Shown: in pieces, positions 37,509-50,659 of the stretch
How the letters are laid out: each line of letters starts with the position of its first letter
How positions within the stretch are numbered: position 1 is the stretch's first letter
From: Certhia americana
Taxonomy: Eukaryota; Chordata; Aves; Passeriformes; Certhiidae
Assembly (NCBI GenBank): GCA_018697195.1
Contig: CM031864.1
Span: 23,260,086-23,324,085 of the forward strand
Direction: 5' to 3'
DNA: 64,000 bases
Notes under the pieces: model-generated
Database searches by the model: none
What the model was told of the DNA's origin: nothing
Seen by the model: the letters and a program-made list of their open reading frames with translations, nothing else
Made by a program: the position numbers and the translations under genes

Positions 37509-40500
37509 GTATGTGCTACAGTTATCATTTATTTAAAAATATTTCATAGAAAATTATTTTTAGCATAATTACAAGCAAGGATTTAAAGAAAAGGCAAATG
37601 TAGTGTACTCCCTAAACTTGCACCTGCAGATGAGAAAACGTACCCTTTGTTCAAGTAAGTATGAAGTCACTAGTAGGAAACTATCACAGCAAAATGTAAT
37701 CCTTACAGAATTTTAGGAATATCTCTGTCCAGGTAGAGCTACATTCCAGCTCCCAGTTTTGTCCATTGTAATTGTGAACACCATCTGTGTTAGTGTAAGG
37801 ATATATAACACAGTTTCCTTCAAGCAGCAAGCTTCGTTAAAAATGTTACGGTGCACCAGGATATAAAAACTCACCAAGCAGTACAGAAAACGTGTTGTTT
37901 GAGTTCAAAGAAATTAAGACTTTAATTACATGGAAGTAGCTGAATATGCAATTGATTTTTCTCAGAGAAGAATCAAGACCATTATTTATAATTAATTAGT
38001 CTTTACCTTTCTGGTATCAGTTATAGTCTGGCTTCCATATAATGCTGCCAGTCATTTAAATTGTTCATATAAATGTTTTTTATTAATGAAAATATTTATT
38101 TGGGCTTGTCAAAATGATTAATGGTAATTTATTTAATAGATTGAACTCAATCTGTTTGGAAAACTTGTATTGTCCGAATTGGCAAAGATCGAATTAAAAG
38201 CTTGATTTGCATAATTAATGAAAGATACTCCCAGGTAATATGCAGGCTGAGCCAATTTCAGAACAACACAGACATCAGTTGTAGATGGTGAGCAGGAGAT
38301 GAGAAGCATCTATCAGATGCAAGAAGCTGCTGTCAGTAGAGGAAAAGCTGGTGTATGTAGAGAGGAAAGAAGAGAGTCTTTGAGCAAAACACACTGGAGA
38401 AATAAAGACCTTTATAAACACAACTTCCCTGAAGTAAACTAGGCTTATTTAGTCTTTTATAGCTGAATTTAATTAAGTTGTTTGGATTTTGAACTGGTTA
38501 AGCTCACTGTCCTTTAAGCTGTTTTAATGACTTAACTAATATGGTTGTCAGTGTTGGCTTTAAAGCATTAAAGTCTTTAATGTGCTTAAGATACGTGCAG
38601 AATTCTGTTTAAAATTGTTAATGAAGATGAATAATGGAAATAAAATTTGAGGATAACAGAAAAAGGTGAGGTTCTGTTGCTGCCATCCAGTGGTAAGAAG
38701 ATAATCAGTGGCAGAGAGTAATTATTTTCGAATAAGTTGTCTTACCATAACTATTTCTCTTGAACCATTCAGAAGGCACTTAACTGCTTGTATGAAGAGG
38801 ATTAACTTAATAAACTGATCAACTGTGGGAATACTTGAATTTATAGCATAGCTAAGTATGTATTTTAGCTGATTATCTGAAGGGGTAAAAAAACAAAAAA
38901 GGGTCAAAAAGGAAAAAGTTGAAGGAAGTTTGTTGCTTGTTTGATAACACTGTGCCCCCTCCCCAGAGATGCTTTTTTGTCTGTTGGCTTCATGCTTGAC
39001 TGTAAAGCAATGTTCTCAAAGGTGCAAAATTTTTACAAATTTGGTAAAACTTGTCAGCTGGACAGGAGTGGAGGTTCCTGGAAGCTGGGATTCTGCTGAG
39101 CTGCAGAGTCTGGCCTGCAGCCTGCTCAGGCAGTGCCCTGGGGTGTTTAGAAGGGCCTGTGGAGCTGGGAGTTGTGTGGGGTTTGAGGGAGAGCCAAAGG
39201 CAGTGTGGGATCGTGGGAGTGTGGCTGCACGGATGGGGAGGGCAGAGCTGTGGAGAGAGTTGTGGAGCAAAGGACAGATATGCTGGAAGCTTACTCAGGG
39301 AAGTTGGGACTCTTACTGGCCAGTTATTTCGGTGAACTGGCAGCATGATGTGTTTGCCACTTTCAACTCAGCTCAAGTGTTTCCTATAGTGTGGACACAC
39401 CTTACCAATTGTTTTAAACAAAACCAGTTGTCTTCTGCTTTCTCATTTTAATTATTTTTATTTTTATTATCTGGAGTGATAATGAAAAGGATCGAGGGAA
39501 ACATTGCTGAAGTTCCTTTTTAATGGGCTTTTTTCCACTGGACATTTAAGAAGTTACAATCATTTTAGTGTTTGTCTATTCATATAGGTGTTTTCCTTTG
39601 TCTGATGAAAATATATATATAGATGGTACACCTAATACTCCTGAGTATTTTACAGGCAGTTTCAATGTCAATTTCTTCACAGAAACGTTTGAACTGAAAT
39701 AGAAATTATCTATTTCATTCATTGAGTGTATTTTAGTGCAGAGAGCATAGCTTCTCAACCTGTAATATATGTATATTTATATACATACATGTGGTATGTG
39801 TATGTTTATGTGTATAAAGTACTTGAAGCATTGTCTGAGCCTATTAAGAGCTAGAAATTAGTAGTGCAAAGGTAATAACTTTGCTGATTCTGCTGACCAA
39901 GATACTTAAAGCAAAAACTGTGACTGTTCTATAGATTGCTTCTGTGTTTCTGAAACACAGCAGAGTTATAGATAATGGAGTGTTAATTCTGTTTTCTGGC
40001 TAAATAAGACTAAATAATGTAGGAAATCTATGTTCTTCAAATTATGGAGAAAGACAAGCTAAAGCACAGTTAAAACACCAGTAATAACCTCATTGTGAGC
40101 CGTTTTCTTTCAAGTCATATATATTAATTTCTTAAGGAATTGAAAAAAGAAAGAAATGAGAACATGTATTTGATTTTCTTTTATCCACTATACTGCAATG
40201 ATCATAGAGATCCTGATTTAGTTCTCACTATTTAATGCTGTTTGCATCATCTCACTGCATACTTTATGCAGATGTTATGAATAACTGTACACTGCTCCCT
40301 CTAATTATCAAAAGTACTTACTGTGAATGGTAATTAGAAATCTAGAGGTAACTTCCATTAAATAGAAACTGAAAGTCAAGCCAAAAGAGGCACAATGGTG
40401 TAAAAAAAATTCTTTGACCATGACTTAAACTTTGAGTTTTATATATATATTTTTATTGAAAACACCACAATTTTGTTATTTCTAGGTGTAGCTTACATTT

Positions 40501-43500
40501 TATTTTAAAGGGATTAAGAAATTAATTACATCATAGAAGTTTGTGAGCATTTGCACCGAGTACCTATGTCTCTTTTTGTGAATAAATTATTTTATATTTA
40601 ATAATGGCACAATTGTATAACATTCTAACAGTTTGCATGTATATATTTACAAAGACCCTTTTCTTTGGTACTCAGGTTGTTTCTTTTTGTATGGTCTGGG
40701 AAGATTTAACATTTGAGGACAGAGAATTTAATTTCCTTTTAATGTTTGCTAAAGTAATATTAGTAATCAGACAAACCCGTTTTGTCCTCTCTTGTTTGCT
40801 TGAATCCTCTGTGCAAGTCCTGCATGGTTTCCTTCACTTTTCTTTCTCCAGCAGACAAATAAGATTTGTATTTTCCCTCTCAACCCAGAATTCAGGCGTA
40901 GCTTTGCAGAGTCCGTACCTCAATCTCCACATCCATCAGTTATGTGGTGATGACTAGTGAGGATGCAACTTCTCTTGTTCCTGTTGGAGCCATTTCAGGT
41001 TCAGTCTGAAGTCATGCTACGTCATTGCTTGACCCCTCATTTTTATCTGTGCTTTGAGTCTCTGCCATTTCTCTCCAACCAGAAGTACTTCCCTTGCTCC
41101 TTTCATTCCTCAGTCCGTTGCCTTTCAGGATGCATTTCTCCTGCTGAATGTGAAACACACAAGTCTCTTTTAGATACTCTTCTGGGAACTGCTTGTAGGA
41201 TCAGCATGGAGACAGTGATATGTACGTCATTAATTCCCCCATGGTGCTCACCCAGTCACTGGGAAGTGTTGGATTTTGGAGAATAATCAATGGTGCTGCT
41301 GCTGTAGAGGATTTCTCCTTGCAGAGTGTCACTTGAGTACGGGGATGACTGTGCAGGTTGTTTAACTCAAAATCTTTTAGGTTGAGTGAGTAATGATAGC
41401 AGCAATGACATCACTGTTACTCTCCTGTTCCTGGCTATTGCTGTTTCTGCTGATACTTGTGGTAAAAGTCTGTGCAGAAACACAGCTGTGATCAAGAGAA
41501 GTGCAAAACCATGCCTTGAAATCTTTGGATTTTCAGATTTTGTGAAAGGCAGTTATGAGATACTTCACACAAAAATTTTGTCTGCAGAGTAAATAGTTGA
41601 GAATGAAAAGTAAATTAATCAAAAAAGTTTCAAGCTGTATGGGTGAAGATAAATAAACTGTAGCATTTCCTGTACCCTCCTGGCACTACAGTCAGTTTGC
41701 AAGGGGGATTGCAAACTCAGAAATGCAGCAGCAGTTACACTCAACTAAGTGCTTTGCCATCTTGTGTCTTACTGCATTATGGCACATGTTTGTGTGATAG
41801 TGAATGTGTTTGTGAGAGACAAGTGTAAGGACAGGCTGCAGTGTGCACTGTGAGGAATGTAAGTTGATTTCAAATGGGTTGTTTGGTTTCCACATGTGTG
41901 CAGAAGTGCACCTGTCTGAGAGGAAACCTGGGAATACCAAGGGACCTGCCGTGTGCTCCCATAGACCCTTGGCCAGGTGAGATGGTCAGGGCCCTGAGAC
42001 AGATCTTCTAGACAGGCTTCTATTGCAACTTAAATACTCCCACTGAGACTCCTTACTCAGTAGTTGTGGTTTCTTTTAATGTTTCTGTTGTTTTGAAAAC
42101 ATAATCCCATTAATAAGCTGACTGTGCTTTTTATTTGTGGGAATTTTCTACTTGGTGGTGGTATTGTCCATTTTCATATCTTCTGCAGTTTTTCTCCTGT
42201 TCCTTTTTTTCCTGAATTGTAAAGGCTTGGGTGTTTTGGGAGGCGGAGCGCTAATTAGAGAGCTTGGTTGGAACAGAGGAGCTCTCCATGCAGGAAGCCT
42301 GAGCTGTGGACTTGTGGATCCTGGAGTAGGCCTGGAAATGAAGAAAATAGTCCCTGAGGCTTAGATTAGTGGGTAGCAGTTAGCTGAAGGAGAGTGCCCA
42401 ACCTAGTCATACTGTCTCCCCAGTCTCTCTGTCAGCTTGTACCACCACATTAACATCTGGTTTTCAAATTCCTGCTTGAAACTCTTTCTAGTCTATTTAG
42501 TTTCTATTTTCTATTTGGTTTTTTGATTTGGGGGAAATTAGGGTGACTGACTGGTGGCTGATGGGTTTGGTTTTCCCTATCAGTTTGGGAGTTGTTACAT
42601 GTGAAACTTTCAGGTTTAAGTAGCAGCCACCAAAGCTTCAGTCAGAACTGTATATATTAGTTACATTGGTAAAGGACATGCAAGTGTTATTTTATAAGTA
42701 ACAATACTTATAAATGACTTACTTTTAAAAGAAAACAGAAATCTCTAGTCCCATGTATAAGGTTGTAAATTTTTTGAAACTTTTCAAAAATTTTTAAAAT
42801 TTGAAGAAAAAAATCATTTCAAGCATCTGCTCTATCCTAAACAAAGTAATTTGGAAGAAGAGCAGTTTTTATAGAGAGCACAGGATAAATTTAGTGATTA
42901 GATATGCTGTTTTTGTTTGAAGGAGAGATTCAGTTCCTGCTTTAATCAACGCTCTCAAGGCTCCCTTAAAATGAGGCCTGAGCAATGGATGTAGTGTAAA
43001 CAAAAATCTTTAAAATGACCTTACCTACTCCATGGGTACTAAGGAGCCTTTTCTGCATTGTGTAGGTACATAGAAAATTTTAAAACCTATTTTTATTTCT
43101 GTAGTGAACTGTAATAACCTTGAAAGAGGCCATTGTAGTCTGCAGGGTTAATAAGTATTTACACACATTCTTCATTTTTAGTGATTTATTATTGTTGAAC
43201 TGACATTAAAAGTAAGCATGCAGGGCAAGAGTTGAAAGTAAGTCAAAAGCAAAGCAGAGGAATGAGTGAGGAGAATGTCAGCACTGGTTGGGAGCGATTT
43301 GTGCCTGCTCTCCCCTTGCAAGTGAGCAGATCATACTCTCTTCAAACAGCTGATTACACCAGCATTCTGCAGAATGGTTTTGCAGCTAGGCTACTTTATC
43401 TTGTGCTCCAGTAAAAAGTCTGCATAACATTTTGTTGAGGGAATTCTGGTATATAATCATTTCATTTTATCTGTACTGCTTTTCATGCTAAGAAAAACTT

Positions 43501-45507
43501 GGGAGGCATCAATGCTGTGGTCCAGGTAGCAGAGCCAGGAGCTACTGCCTGTTTCTGAAGGGGAGACTTGATTTTTGAACAACCTGAATATGCTGCAGTG
43601 AAACAGAGAGGAACAAATCCTGAGTCACTTGGCCACTGTTTGTCTGCTTGATGGAATGTGCTATATATATGTTAAAACTGTAGTGCTAGCACTTGTGGAA
43701 TGTTTTGTGTGTCTGGTTTGTACATTGTGGTCATCTATTGATTGAAATCCCAAATTATCATTTGTTTTTCATGGTAAGACTTACATATAGTCAGTTTTAA
43801 TTCTGCTGAAGAGGAGTAGAAGAACAGGCATCCTTGCTGCCCCCACATCTTAAGTGGAGCTCTCAAATTAGAAACCCAGAATTAATTCAGTTTTAAACTG
43901 AACAGATAATGTAGTCCAGATGGATGGTCGGTCACTGGCTTCTGTTAGCTGTTCTTTTTAAGCAAACAGGACCAAATGCAGACTTTTGAGTTCTCGTGGA
44001 AATTCAGTTTTAGCCTTGGAGTGTTTCTCATATTAAAAATCTGTGACTTGTTGCTCATATCTCTTTCTAAACTGTGTGGGAAGTAGTTTTCAGGCTGGGC
44101 CACTTTTACACTGACTTTCAAAACATGGAGTTGCCTCTCTTAAAGAAGCGAAGGGAAGGTTGTGATTTGGAGATGATGAGATGACATCAGAAATGCTTCC
44201 CACTGAACTCATAACTTGGCTGGGCTATTTTTAATAGAAAATACCAGAATTTAAATCTCATTTTTAAAGTGGCCCTGTTTGCAGACATTTTGCCTGACAT
44301 GGATGTACACTTACATATGTGCACTAAAACCAATTTGGGTTAATATGGTATTGCAGAGAGCCTCCAGCCTAATCCAGCCAGGTGTTTCGTGGTGTAAGGA
44401 GAAGCCGGGCCTGGCTGCTGGAAGCTCCAAGCCTCAGAGTGGGACACGGCTGAGCAGAGAGAGGTGGGAGCAGAGGCAGCTGAGGTCAGTGCTCTGACTG
44501 AGCAGCTGCTGCTGCGTTTCTGGGGTGCCCCTGGCCCCAGGGTGCTGGAACCTCACTGCACATTTCAGGGCAGTCTGCTCTCTGCAGGGAAGAGCAAAGT
44601 GCAGAGATGTGGCAGAGAAAACTGCAGGACTGGCAGGGGAGCAGTAAGACCTGGTTATTGATAGCCCTGTGGTGCCAGGCACGGTGTGCAGCATCCCAGC
44701 TACCCAGAACCTGGGCAAGGAAGGACTGAGCACAAGCCATTGAGTATTTGCAGTGTTTAAAGAGAGCACTAGATTGTAATGGGCTGCTGAAGGCAACTGA
44801 GCAAAGTGCTTGTTTTAGTGAGTTAATTACCTAATGAAAAAAGTTTGTTAATTGTGGGTGATTATATTGGACTAAGTGTATCCTCTAATGCTGTATGCTC
44901 AGCACAGGCTTTTGGTTCGTCAGTAGTCACTTTATGTTCATGAGGGGCTAAACAAAACTGAAAAGAGTGTGAGACTCTACAGACTGGGTGGTGGTACCAC
45001 TTAGCTAATCTTTAACCCTTTGTTATGAATGTAAGTAGTATAAAATCCTTGTGTCTGTAGCTTCTCTTGCCCCTTGATCAACTGCTACTTTTTTGCTGGG
45101 GAGGAGATTATTTTTTTGTATTTTATTTTGCTGGAGATTTAAAAAACCCCAACCAAACCAGCAAAACCACAACAACCCCCCCTGCCCCATATTGCAAGGG
45201 ATAAACTGAAAAAAAAAAAATTGTGCTCTCTGACTGGTAGACTGAGGTCTGTGATGATTTTCAGCTTCTCTGGGAAATAATTTTCAGCATGGTCATCTAA
45301 GACTGAACCAGAAACGGCAGGTGTTAATCATTACTAGCAGGTTCTTAGGTATTCTGCTGTAGAAGATTGTGTAAGAATTGGAAAAGAACAGCAGAAAATA
45401 GAACTATATTAAGGATTATAGTGAGGATTGAGCATAAAAATACTTGAGACCAATGACTTAAGTGCTCATGTTTTATGTGATTTAATGCTTTATATCTGGT
45501 TTTTCAG
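37509..45507 (+). other. DENND1B: DENND1B intron between the 50-nt and 120-nt exons
   Basis: AT-rich intron. The 37980-38240 part is markedly AT-rich with several TAATTA/ATTAAT motifs and an ATTTGCAT octamer at 38205-38212. GC-richer patches lie at about 39050-39300 and 44360-44760; both are rich in TG and CA and poor in CG, as expected of old methylated DNA, and have no recognisable coding content. AT microsatellite-like sequence lies at 39763-39818. An interrupted A/C-rich stretch is at about 45140-45190. No transposable element was recognised by eye. Confidence 0.6.
39763..39818. repeat. (TA)n/(TG)n degenerate microsatellite
   Basis: Alternating purine-pyrimidine DNA of TATA, TACA and TGTA units, imperfect throughout. 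Old microsatellite. Confidence 0.8.
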
Positions 45508-45627
45508 GGTGTCCCAAAACCAAGTAGGACAGCATTTCACCTTTGTTCTCACCGACATTGAAAGTAAGCAAAGGTTTGGATTCTGCCGTTTGACGTCAGG
45601 AGGCAAGGTCTGCCTCTGTATTCTAAG
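45508..45627 (+). CDS. DENND1B: DENND1B coding exon (uDENN core), 120 nt
   Basis: The largest exon in the window. It completes an Arg codon, then encodes [20 protein letters not shown], continues [19 protein letters not shown], and ends with AG of a Ser codon (phase 2 in and out). The [18 protein letters not shown] segment is a hallmark of the DENND1 family uDENN lobe; DENND1A reads [17 protein letters not shown], so the IES and LTSGG readings favour DENND1B. Human DENND1B has T-I where this bird has K-V in the last strand. Acceptor TTTTTCAG, donor AAG|GTAAGG, both strong. The exon length is a multiple of three and both phases match, so skipping it would keep frame while deleting 40 residues of the uDENN sheet. 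Confidence 0.97.
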
Positions 45628-46960
45628 GTAAGGGGTTACAATAAAAATAGAGTCAATGAATGAATATAAAAAATAAAAGAAAAAATTATATTTTACAAAT
45701 TCTCTGCTAATGTGTTTAAACGTGTTATTAGGGTATTGCTTTTTTGCAGTAGCATTACCATTGCTTTCACATAAAAAGTGGCCCCAAGCCCCATATGGTG
45801 GTATTCTTCTATGAAGTTAAATAATTATATTTAAATAACATGAAATCTCTGCTTAAAAGCAGAGAACAATACATTGCAGCCATAGAGGCTTGGACTATTA
45901 TGTGGACATTTTTACTTTCTAATCAGATCTTTGACAAGCACTCTACCAATTCAACAGTAGAGTGCATTATTCTGTATTCCTGTCCTTGGAAAGGAGATTT
46001 TTGGGTGTCACTTCCAAGTTCTTTGCCCAGACTAAATGTAGTACAAGAAAGACCAGTTCCAGAGAATTCACAAGGTAAGAGCATGCTTTTTTGTTGTAGA
46101 GGGGACACTGATATTGGGAAGAGTGACCCCAAAGAAACACTTTGTTTCTCCCTCTGCTTTTCCTTTCTTCACTCTTAAGATAATTGTTTTAGTAGCAGAA
46201 CCCCCCAGTTGTTTAGCTGTCCTAAAACCATTTTAATTAAGTTAAAGCCAGAGTGATCTCACTAAAAGATAAATTTTCAACTTCAATTAAGAACCTAGCA
46301 GCCTGCAAGCCCCATGGAGGAAATGGGAATATCCAGTTCAGCAGCAAATAGGAAGAAGAAAATTGAATTTAAATTGCTTTTGAAGCGAGAATCTGGACAA
46401 ACACAAGAGAGGAGGAGCCAAATGCATTGGCAGCAAAGGGGAAAGAGAGAATTTTGTAGAGTAGGGTAGGAAGAATATGGAGAAAAGCAGGTTCTCAGGT
46501 ATTTGGACAACATGGAAACCAGGTAGTCATGGAGGGTGTCATTAGCATAGACTTTGTGAGTTAGGGAGAAAAACCCAACATCAGCTTAAAACAATTATCA
46601 GTAAATAAATACTGAGGGAAAAGAGACCAACCAATATAGAGACTTGTAGAGTAATGCTTAAAATTGCTGCAAAGAGTCCGTTGAGATTTTAATGAATTTA
46701 TAAACAGATGCCAAACTAATACTGAGAGCCAGTACACTGGATGTTTTTTGGCAAATAATTTAAAAATAAATGTTTGCTCTAAATATTGCAAAAGAAAAAA
46801 AATACTGCCATATAATGAAAGTAGCAAAAGGGAAATATTTTATTCTGGAAATAAATTTCAAAGATCCCAGAAAGTAAATTAATCTTTAGTAGTACTTCAG
46901 AAGCATTTAAGTCTTAGGCTTTTGGAATGCATAATATTTAACCCTTTTCTCTGTGATACC

Positions 46961-46979
46961 TTTTTTTTTTTTTTTTTTT
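46961..46979. repeat. Homopolymer T19
   Basis: Nineteen T residues in intronic DNA. No recognisable retrotransposon body on either side. Confidence 0.9.
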
Positions 46980-47440
46980 AACTTGTTAAAGCCCAGAGTG
47001 AGAATGTATGTGTATGCTTGTAGCTTTTTTCTCTGACTTAATCATTACTTCCTTCATCAAGCTAGAAACAACTTTTTGCATTGTTTGTGTGTTTATAACA
47101 ACATTTAATCAGTCATGCACTCTCAAGTACATTTAAATACTGTAAGGAGTGCTGCAAAGCAAAGGATGTAAATTCTCAGCTGGTGTAAACTGGGTATTTC
47201 TTTTAACATTTCCCCATGGATGTGCATCAGCTAAAGATAAGTCAGTGGTCTGTTACTTGGTAGAAATAAGTAGGAAAATGAAAAGTGGCAAGCTATAATT
47301 TTTCACTGAACCGTATCCAAAGCATTGCCTTTATTGCTTTTATTGTGACAATTTCAAATTTACAATGCACAGCTGAATGCATAACAGCACTAGCTTCATA
47401 GCATTGTACTTGTAGCTGGGTAGTCTGCTTATCTCCAGAA

Positions 47441-47479
47441 TGTGTGTGTGTGTGTGTTGTGTTGTTTTGTGTTGTGTTT
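47441..47479. repeat. (TG)n microsatellite
   Basis: Eight TG units followed by TTG and TTTTG variants. Probably length-polymorphic. Confidence 0.9.
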
Positions 47480-50292
47480 AGCTCAGACAGGAGGAATGCA
47501 TCACTATTTCCATCTGATGTGTTCTAGTAGCCAGTCTGGTTTTTGCTCTGAATCCCAAGATTTGTTAGAAGTGACCAAGTGAAAGAATACTCACTAAGCA
47601 GATTTCTTGGGGCATTTTGTCTGTCTCTCCTTTGCACATGCTTATTGCTCTTAACCAAAATAGAAAAAAAAATCAAAAAATAATGCTGTCTTTATATATA
47701 AAGAGGGCATATGCATGTTCAACCTCACTTTTGTCCATATATCAAAACAACATAAAATGATATTTGCTCTGTGTGTTTGCACATGATGGCTGATGTATGG
47801 GCAATTCAGACTACTTGTTCATCACAGGTGTGTGCACAATAGCCATGGACTTTCATATAAATACACAGGTGCAGATGTACAGAAATGCCATGTCAAACTG
47901 CCTTCTCCATGTGCACATGGATGTGTCCCCTTGGACAAGAGTACTATAAGATTACTGACTGAGGCTTTTATAAAGACAATTAGTCAGATACTGAAAGCTT
48001 AGTTGAATTGTCATACATAACTGAAATGTAACTAAAAATCTCTAAAGATGAGCAGGAACAAGCCAGGTGAAGTGATTGGAAGGAAATACAGAAATTTGGG
48101 TAGGTTGATGAGTAGGGAACAGGACACAACTTGTGCGTGTCTTTTGTGGATAGTACCAAGCCACGTGTTAACCTATGCCAGGGCTTCTCCAGAGATAGAC
48201 TTTTGACTGTTGAATGGGGTTCTTAACTGAAAGCTGAAGTAGAGGCTGCTTGTCCTCAAGTTTTGCACCAGCAACTCAAAGCTGCGTGTAAGATTAAAGT
48301 CTTGTGGTTTATGGGACTTTGCTCTGTAATTCATTCTTCATCTGAAGCACTAATTAAAGGAAATTATCTCTGAATTCGCAGCCACATGGTCCTGCTTTAA
48401 ACTGGATAGTTTGAAAAAGAAAATATACTTGTACATGCAAAATTCTATGTTTTATGGATTTTTTTTTTGTGTTTTATATACACACACTTATATGAATTGT
48501 GTAAGTAGGATTTTATTCCAAATCAGATGCATTGTTCAAATACCCTGTATGTTTATAAAGTGAAATATAAATTTCCCAAGGTAGCTTTCTCAGGCGTTTT
48601 TGTTTGAAGAACTTGTGATATTGTATTGTCTAGAATGAAGGTGCAGAGCTTGACTGCAGTTGCCAAATTCAAAGTCCTAAACCGTAGCAAGATGGGAAAA
48701 TAATTCTCTGATTATTTTCCAGAAATGCTGTGTGATTCCTTTGCAAGTTTTATTTAATTTAGTGCTTTTCATTAAGCTGCATGGCTTCTTCATGAAGCTC
48801 TCAGTGTGAATCCTGCTGTGTTACCTCCTCCCTCTCCACAAACTGTTGAGCTAATGCAGCCTTGTAAGACAAGGGGTACACAATAGGCATATTGTAAAAT
48901 ATCTTGTTGAGTTCATATCCTATACTGGAGATTTTCTCCTAGTTTTACTTCTCCTATTTTTGGGTAATGGTTTTGCTAGTTGAGGTTTGAAGTGGCACAG
49001 TAGAAACTTGAATGTCTGCTTTTGAATAATGGTAGACTAAATTCTTCTGGGTTTTGTTTCTAAGTAGCACTGCTGCTTGCAGTGGAAATAATACTTTCTG
49101 GGTTTACATGAAGTTGATTTTGAATTACCTGAATGGTTTTAGTACAAAGTACAAATAATTTGAAACTTCTGATGGACTCTGAGGTTGACCTTAAGTGTGC
49201 AGAGGAAGACAAAATGCATCATTAAAATGCTCAGTCTTAGATTTCATTAATTTTATGACTGTAAAATTGTCACCTACATTTCCAAATGAAATGCTCTAAT
49301 AAGGAAGACAGGTTTATGTGGTAAGGCTTTGTAGTTCTTCAGTTCAGACCACGCTTGGAACTTTTTCACTCTTCCTTTAGGCAAATCCCTTAGAAGCAGA
49401 ATGTTTCAATTTTACACATTTTGTGTCAATTTTCCAGACAGAAAAGTAGCCCCTAGACATTAGACATTCAGCTACGGGAAGGCAGTTTCCTTAGTTTTAT
49501 TTGATTACTAGAAGTTAGATTCCTGCTGATAGTTCAGGACTGTTAGTGGTTACCTGACTATTTGACAGAAAACATTTCCTCTCCTTTGTTTAACCTTTGA
49601 CTCATGAATGTAAAAGTTTTATCAGAGCTGTAGTAGAAGCACCAGTGAGGTGGAAGTTTGCTTATGGCAACAAGGGTTGTGTGTGACTTTGAATAAAAGT
49701 CTGAGCTCCTGCCTTGTGGCTCATTTGGATTAAGTGAAAATGCTAAGTATGTTTTTAATTAACCATGAAGGATCTTGGTCTCTTGCTTTTGTGACAGACG
49801 GGCTGTACTCTTAAATAAAGACCCCTCTATTCTCCATCAGGAAATATATATCTATTAATATTGTCTTTGTTTTTATGTTTCTCATGATTTTGGAAGAAAT
49901 ACTTAGAGAAACTGTTGTATGTTTTTGGATGTTGTCCTATGTTTGTCTAACCTGTTTGTTTTTCAAACAGTTATTGATTGTAATTTAAGGAATGCAAGGA
50001 CAGTGGCTACAACTAAAGAAAAATAAATAAGAAACCGATACTGGTTTCATAGTTTTAGAACTGAAAAAAATTTAGGCTTCCAAATACTTGAAAATTGAAC
50101 ATTAAAGCCCTGATTTTCCTCTACTTTCTCTACTGTGAAGGGGCATCATTTATAACCTTCAGACTTTTTCATTAGACAGCTAATTAATTATGAAATGTAC
50201 TGACTGTTCATAAATAATTTTACTAATACAGTTGTGGTGGTGAGGTTTTTCTGATAATGGACTTTAATTTTGATTTTATCAGTTGTTAAGGT

Positions 50293-50368
50293 CCATATTA
50301 GTGTGTACCTTAACACATTAGGGTATGCATTAGTGTGTGAGGTACACAGTAGTGTACATATTAGTGTC
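50293..50368. repeat. Degenerate minisatellite-like repeat, core ATTAGTGTG
   Basis: Four to five imperfect copies of a unit with the core (C)ATTAGTGTG or GTAGTGTAC lie within 76 bp, at irregular spacing of about 12 to 22 bp. It lies 300 bp upstream of the CR1 copy. Degenerate and short, so the tandem interpretation is moderate. Confidence 0.55.
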
Positions 50369-50659
50369 CCAGTTCTGAGTTAGGAGGAGTAATATATTAC
50401 AGGTATCCTCTGTCAAATTCAGCCTCTTAAAAACTATGTGTTTAAGATAATGCATTTCTGTACTGGCTTGAAGAAAAATAGTTACCCAGTTACAGATGTT
50501 GATGGACGGTTGTGTGCTGGATGAATTTTCTGTACACAGACTAGTTCTGCTATGCTAGCAAAGATTAAATAGTTTTGCAGATCTGTTAACAGGACAAGCC
50601 AAGAAGATCCTTTGACTGATAATACTTCTGGATTTTAGCTGCCAAACAAATAAATGCCA

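Larger units (their letters stand above)
45628..50659 (+). other. DENND1B: DENND1B intron, 5' part
   Basis: AT-rich intron with no supported exon. An open frame at 45840-46178 shortly after the exon shows no acceptor site or family similarity. Simple sequence: T19 at 46961-46979, a TG microsatellite at 47441-47479 and a degenerate minisatellite-like stretch at 50293-50368. Confidence 0.6.

Noticed and set aside
38969..39451. 160-codon plus-strand open frame in a GC-richer patch
   Set aside because: Opposite-strand frames are equally long, and no splice sites or known domain are present.
45840..46178. 112-codon open frame shortly after the 120-nt exon, ending near a GTAAGA donor-like site
   Set aside because: No acceptor with a polypyrimidine tract and no similarity to DENND1 proteins; the next genuine exon joins directly to the 120-nt exon in phase.
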